From: Aselliscus stoliczkanus
Lineage: Eukaryota; Chordata; Mammalia; Chiroptera; Hipposideridae
Length of the DNA: 64,000 nucleotides
Assembly (NCBI GenBank): GCA_033961575.1
Contig: CM066732.1
Coordinates: 110,796,687-110,860,686, forward strand
Reading direction: 5' to 3'
The stretch's first letter is position 1. The number at the start of each line of letters is the position of its first letter. The translations under genes and the position numbers were made by a program. Shown here one piece after another: positions 59,700 to 64,000 of this stretch. The notes under the pieces were generated by a model. The model ran no database searches, was not told the origin of the DNA, and saw nothing but the letters and a program-made list of their open reading frames with translations.

Positions 59700-59940
59700 A
59701 CAGTAGAACCTCAGGGTAAGTGTGCAGACTCTGACCTGGGTTCGCATCTTGGCTCGACTATTTACTGTTGCTGGATGGCCCTTGGCAAGTTACTTAACCT
59801 CTCCAAGCCTCTATTTTCCAAGTTCTAAAATGGGAATCATAATACTACAGGCCTCAATTTGCTCTGACTAATTGAAAAGAAATGAGTTAATGTATATAAA
59901 GAATTAAACAAAGTGGCTAGTAATATTGAGCATTAATCAA
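59700..59940 (+). repeat. MIR, near full length
   Basis: cagactctgacctgggttcg, gcaagttacttaacctctcc and tctaaaatgggaatcataat. Confidence 0.85.
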
Positions 59941-59959
59941 ATGATAGTTTTTACTATTA

Positions 59960-60182
59960 ATCATTCACTCATTTAATAAACTTTGATCAGACAGTTATTC
60001 TGTGCCAGGCCTGTGTGCTTGGGACTGGTGATATGTGACAAATCAGGCATGATATGTGATAAACCCTGCCCTGAGGTTACTCACAGTCCTTGGGAGACCA
60101 ATACAAGAGAGATTTATAAGGCAAGGAGCAAGTATAACGATACTGGCAAATTATGATACAGGATAGCATACATACAAACACA
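59960..60182 (-). repeat. L2 3' end, antisense
   Basis: cattcactcatttaataaac, ctgtgccaggcctgtgtgcttgggac and accctgccctgaggttactc. Confidence 0.65.
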
Positions 60183-60196
60183 TTAAATGGATTTTT

Positions 60197-60451
60197 TAAA
60201 AATATTTTATTTTTGGGCCGGTCAAGTGGCGCAGTGGTTGAGAGCTGGCTTGGGATGCCGGCAGCCCAGGTTCAGATCCTACATATGAGGGCCAGTGACA
60301 CTGCCCTCTAAAAAGAAAAGAAAAAAAAATTATATACATGTTTTTTATTTTTTAAAGGAGGGCGCAGCTCACAGTGGCCCAGGCGGGGATCGAACCAGCA
60401 ACCTTGGTGTTATCAGCACCATGCTCTAACCAACTGAGCTAACTGGCTGCC
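60197..60451 (-). mobile_element. tRNA-Ile-derived SINE (outer element of a nest)
   Basis: Antisense head at 60358-60451: read on the minus strand, gttagctcagttggttagag, a GAT-anticodon-like gctgataacacc, and gttcgatccccgcctgggcc. Its T-tail was split by another SINE (60215-60330). Flanks share ttaaatgg.ttttt at 60183-60196 and 60452-60465. Confidence 0.82.
60215..60330 (+). mobile_element. Short tRNA-derived SINE nested in another SINE
   Basis: gggccggtcaagtggcgcag head, B box gttcagatcctac, gagggccagtgacactgccc and an A-rich tail. It lies within the oligo-T of the reverse tRNA-Ile SINE, so it inserted later. Confidence 0.88.
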
Positions 60452-60624
60452 TTAAATGGCTTTTTATCTAGAGCAGCCAATGCAAGTTTCTCAGAGAGTT
60501 TGGAAAACAAAATTTCAGTGCCAAAAAAGATGCTACAAATTGAAGCATAATTCCAAATTAAATGTCAATGTCACAATACTTTATAAAAACAAACAACAAA
60601 ACCCTGAGATATAGAGTTGAAGAC

Positions 60625-60810
60625 CCTTAGTTTAAATCCGAATTCTATAATCTACCAACTATGTGACTTTAAACAAAAAAATCTAACTTCTCTGGAGCTC
60701 AATTTACACATTTCTAAAACTGGATAAAATAGTAATGCACCTTACATGGTGTTTAGGTAGATGAAATGATGTATGTGAAAGCACCTTGTAAATTTTAAAA
60801 TGTCATTATC
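60625..60810 (+). repeat. MIR, diverged
   Basis: aaatccgaattctataatcta, ctatgtgactttaaac and ctggagctcaatttacacatttctaaaactgg. Confidence 0.7.
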
Positions 60811-61711
60811 ATGATTATCAACTTCAGGGGAGTGGAGAGGATAAAGCATAGGAAAAGGAGGAGAGGAGGGGCAGGAGAAACACACGAGCGCTCACTGAGG
60901 TGCTTGGGCCCCCACAAGGAGCCCAAGTCCTGGCATGCTCCGCAGTGTCAGGCATGCGCAAGGATGACATTTCTAGTTGAATGGTACAGACAGGGATTTT
61001 GCCAAAATTTTAAATCTGCACAACCAGTTTCCCTTCCTTGTGATCAGCTTCCTTCTTGTTCTTGGGCTCTATGGACTCTTCAGAGATTCAGACATCTTTA
61101 CTTGGGGAAACCATACTGTCTGTCTGTGAGTATTTGCAACTAAAGACTGCCACCTGCCTCCATCTTGGAGCCCTCTGTCCCCTGGGGCTTGCACCCTAGT
61201 TGCAGAAAATGCCACTACCAGACCTGGGGACACAGGTGGGCAACCCATCCCAAGCCATCTGCAGAAATGTTTTTCTTCACTACAAGCCCTCTGGAGGCCT
61301 AGCCAGGCAGCACTGGACTGGGCCACAAGAGGGGTTTGCTGAGTGGACAAGGACACTGAATGGCATTCACAGGGGCACAGACTGGGAAAATCACAGTGTC
61401 ATAAAGAGACTGGGGGATTGAGAGAATGGGGAGGTACAGAGGAGATGGAGGGGGTGGGAGGTGAAAGGCCACATGTGCAAGACTAGGGAGATTAGACTTT
61501 TATTGTGGGGAGTGTGGGAGACCCCTGGGGGTATAAAGCAGAGAAGGGACCGGATCTGTCTGAAGAGGTCACTCCAGCCATAGAGTCATATAGACTAGAA
61601 GCTGGGGGGACTAGTGGCAGAGAGACCCGTTGCCTAAAATGCCCATAAAGAAGACATGGATTCTGGTCCAGTGTGCTTGGGAAGGAAGCAGGTAGGATTC
61701 AAGAGCTATTT
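60811..61711. other. GC-richer unique sequence, possible L2 at the right
   Basis: Open frames at 60811-61143 and 61200-61421 show no domains. From about 61430 to 61600 (acatgtgcaagactaggg, gggaccggatctgtctg) it weakly resembles antisense L2. Confidence 0.4.
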
Positions 61712-61724
61712 AAAAGGAAAAATC

Positions 61725-61839
61725 GGGCCGGCTGAGTGGCGCGGTGGTTAAGCGCTGGCTTGGAAAGCCAGCGGCCCCGGTTCGGGTCCCACATATGAGG
61801 GCCAGTGACATTTCCCTCAAAATAAATAAATAAATAAAT
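61725..61839 (+). mobile_element. Short tRNA-derived SINE
   Basis: gggccggctgagtggcgcgg head with intact A-box and gttcgggtccc B-box-like segments, ending in an (aaat)n tail. Flanks aaaaggaaaaatc / aaagggaaaaatc (61712-61724, 61840-61852). Confidence 0.92.
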
Positions 61840-62039
61840 AAAGGGAAAAATCAACGATTCAGAGACTTGATTGGATATCGGGGAGTAAAGCAAAGAGTAA
61901 AACCCATGATGATTCTACTTTGGGTGACCAGATTAATGGACTACTGTTTTCTCAAAACAATAGTCAATTTCAGTAAAAAAAATATCTCTTTACATTGAAA
62001 ATGCATCTTATTTTTATTTATTATAAATCTCATTTGATT

Positions 62040-62190
62040 GTCCTATGAGTTTGGGTTAGGTAACCCCTATGGGTTGGGAATGCCTCTTCTTTATGGATGA
62101 TAGTTGAGGCTCAGAGAGATGAATGCTTGCCTCAGTCCATGCAGACAGCTACAAGAGAGAAGAGTTAGTGTCAGCCCCAGTAACCCAGGG
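62040..62190 (-). repeat. MIR fragment, antisense
   Basis: tatggatgatagttgaggctcagagagatg followed by gcctcagtccatgcagacag. Confidence 0.6.
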
Positions 62191-62734
62191 TTGACAAATA
62201 CGTCTCAGGTTGTCTACCAACTCTGATGAATTCGTAATAATTACCTGAAGCACTACGTGGAGATTCTGAGATTGAGTCTGGCCTTGGAAAGCTACTGTGA
62301 CAAACTGGCGATGTCTGCCATGATATCAGGAAAGGAAGGCAGCAGTATGTGAGGTTTTTGCCAGTCCTGCACCAGACCATGCTGACTCATTAGAAATGAA
62401 TAGAACAAGACAACAGATTTGATTGGATCCGCCAAATGGCTCCTACAAAAACATCATTGGGCACAGTTCAAACCTTGTACCAATTGACAAAACTGATACC
62501 AGCAAGACTGTGAGGTGACCAAAACATGCCTAAGTCCCTCCCACTCTTACTCCTCATGTCACCACTTCTGAATGGGAGGTTCCATTTTTCTAGATAACAA
62601 GAGTCTGGGTCCAATCTTTCAATTACCAAAGTATATCTCACCCCCTCCCCACTATACCACCTCTGAATTTTCTGGCAATGAAGCATTTCATTTATGCCCC
62701 ATCAGAAACCCTTTTGCAAGAAAGCAGAAAGAAC

Positions 62735-62885
62735 AGTAGAAAGAATAGAAACTGGGTTTGAGAACTTCTGTTCTTCATCTATAAAAAAGAGACAATACCA
62801 CAATCTCGATGTATTTAAACAAATTAAATAATACATGGATATGCATGGCATGTAGCAATCATTCTACAAATGCTTTAAAATTATT
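62735..62885 (+). repeat. MIR fragment
   Basis: ttctgttcttcatctataaaaaagagacaataccac then a tail like agcaatcattctacaaatgc. Confidence 0.6.
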
Positions 62886-63274
62886 ATCTACACCATAAAC
62901 TGATAAGATGAAGGGAAGCAAAATTTTGGTCAGACAGGATTTCAGTACCCTTAAAGTTTTATCTCTACTGGTGTATAGTCCTCCTGACTCAAGTGACAAA
63001 TATTTCCATAACTTGATTCCTGCACCATTTATTTCAGACAAAATGAATCTGAATTATTTTCACTGGTGCTTAATGTTTAAAGTCAAAGGTCAAAATAAAA
63101 ATTGTTCTTAAGTCCAACGGTCATACCCTAAGACAACTCAATCAACTCGAGAAAATCAGGTGATAAAAGTTTCTTCTAATCTAAAATTCCATGAATCTAT
63201 GAGTTAATCAAATTATTTTTCTCAAAGAAGCAAAACATTTTCTTGAGCAACATGTAGAAGTAGGAGACTAAGAC

Positions 63275-63510
63275 AAACACTGGTTAAGAGTGCAAGCTTT
63301 GCAATCGAATAGACATGCATTTGAATTCCAGCTCTTTTATTTACTCGCTATTCAGACTTAGGAAAGTTACTTGATTGTTCAGTCTCAGTTTTCTCACCTG
63401 TAAATGGGTAATATTTTTTAGAGTGTTTGATCAAACTAAAATGAAGTAATGTATGTAAAGCACTCAACAAAGTGCCTGGCACATAGTAAGGGCTATGAAC
63501 TGCAGTTATT
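63275..63510 (+). repeat. MIR, near full length
   Basis: ggttaagagtgcaagctttg, gaattccagctcttttattt, cagttttctcacctgtaaatggg and agtgcctggcacatagtaagg. Confidence 0.88.
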
Positions 63511-63919
63511 ATATTATAATGCAGACGGATTAAAGCGATATTAAAAAATGATGAAGTTTACTAACACATTGACTAGTATCAGTTGACATGACCTTGCCTC
63601 CCCAACTGTTTTCTGATTATAACATTTTCCATCTTTCCAGGATAGACAGTGTAAACTACAGTCTCCTCAGGAATAAATCCAATCTAATCAATCTATATAT
63701 TTGATAATGCATATAATAACATCAAAGTGATGAGCAGAAATTCAGACTCAGTCCAAACATCTGGCATCATGTAAACATCATCAAGAAATACTTCATAAGT
63801 AATTTTGAATTATTTTATGGGGTCATCATTCTAAATAACACAGCAAATTCAAGTTCTCATTTGACACTGAAAAACCCAGTCAGTCACAGAAATTCAGAAA
63901 CTAATGAAACCTCTATTTT

Positions 63920-64000
63920 TCAAGCCCTCAGTACATACTTAGCATGGTTCTAGGCATGGCATGGATAGAAGTATAAAATATGGTCCCTACATCTAATTTA
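63920..64000 (-). repeat. L2 3' fragment, antisense, cut by window end
   Basis: agtacatacttagcatggttctaggcatgg fits the 'tatgtgccaggcactgttctaggc' block. Confidence 0.5.

Noticed and set aside
60358..60451. tRNA-Ile gene
   Set aside because: It has tRNA-like boxes but a C-rich SINE extension, T-tail and flanking duplication; a SINE head.

Overview
The window is nuclear DNA from a placental mammal and is dominated by transposable elements. No intact host protein-coding gene is recognisable. Open frames are short, mostly lie inside repeats or microsatellites, and show no splice-bounded exon series. MIR, L2, MLT1, MER5A, Tigger/MER2 and L1 elements mark it as eutherian. Young tRNA-derived SINEs of the 'ggccggc...gtggttaagcgctgg' type, and others resembling horseshoe-bat Rhin-1 elements with a ccaattccccaataaaatctt tail, point to a bat, most likely of the rhinolophoid/yinpterochiropteran side. 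That taxonomic call rests on memory of SINE families and is inference.

Layout. 1-5.2 kb: mostly unique AT-rich DNA with old MIR/L2/MER5A scraps. 5.2-11.3 kb: a decayed endogenous retrovirus with two direct LTRs, a leader with a splice-donor-like site, an env transmembrane remnant and a polypurine tract; a Tigger/MER2-like DNA transposon sits inside it. 11.3-18.8 kb: unique DNA, a mariner-type MITE, SINE fragments and two candidate conserved segments. 18.8-27.4 kb: a dense nested cluster of L1, MLT1, young SINEs and microsatellites. 27.4-44 kb: unique DNA with L2, MIR, SINEs, LTR remnants and a 206-bp almost perfect inverted repeat (31555-31760 against 33675-33880). 44-48 kb: MLT1 and L1 debris with SINEs. 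48-52.4 kb: unique DNA, including an AT-rich segment dense in homeodomain-like sites, then a long CT/CA microsatellite. 52.4-54.6 kb: a U6atac snRNA-L1 chimeric retrocopy. 54.6-64 kb: many MIRs, nested SINEs and unique sequence.

The main discovery is the chimera. A nearly full-length copy of the minor-spliceosome U6atac snRNA (52463-52590) is fused at its 3' oligo-T to a 5'-truncated L1 (52591-54613). The whole unit is flanked by a perfect 14-bp target-site duplication. This is the structure expected when L1 reverse transcriptase jumps from its own RNA onto a small nuclear RNA during insertion. The well-known examples involve U6; U6atac as the acceptor is much less familiar.

Nothing here forms an operon or pathway. 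The functional reading is a gene-poor intergenic or intronic region with retrotransposon traffic and possibly some distal regulatory elements.
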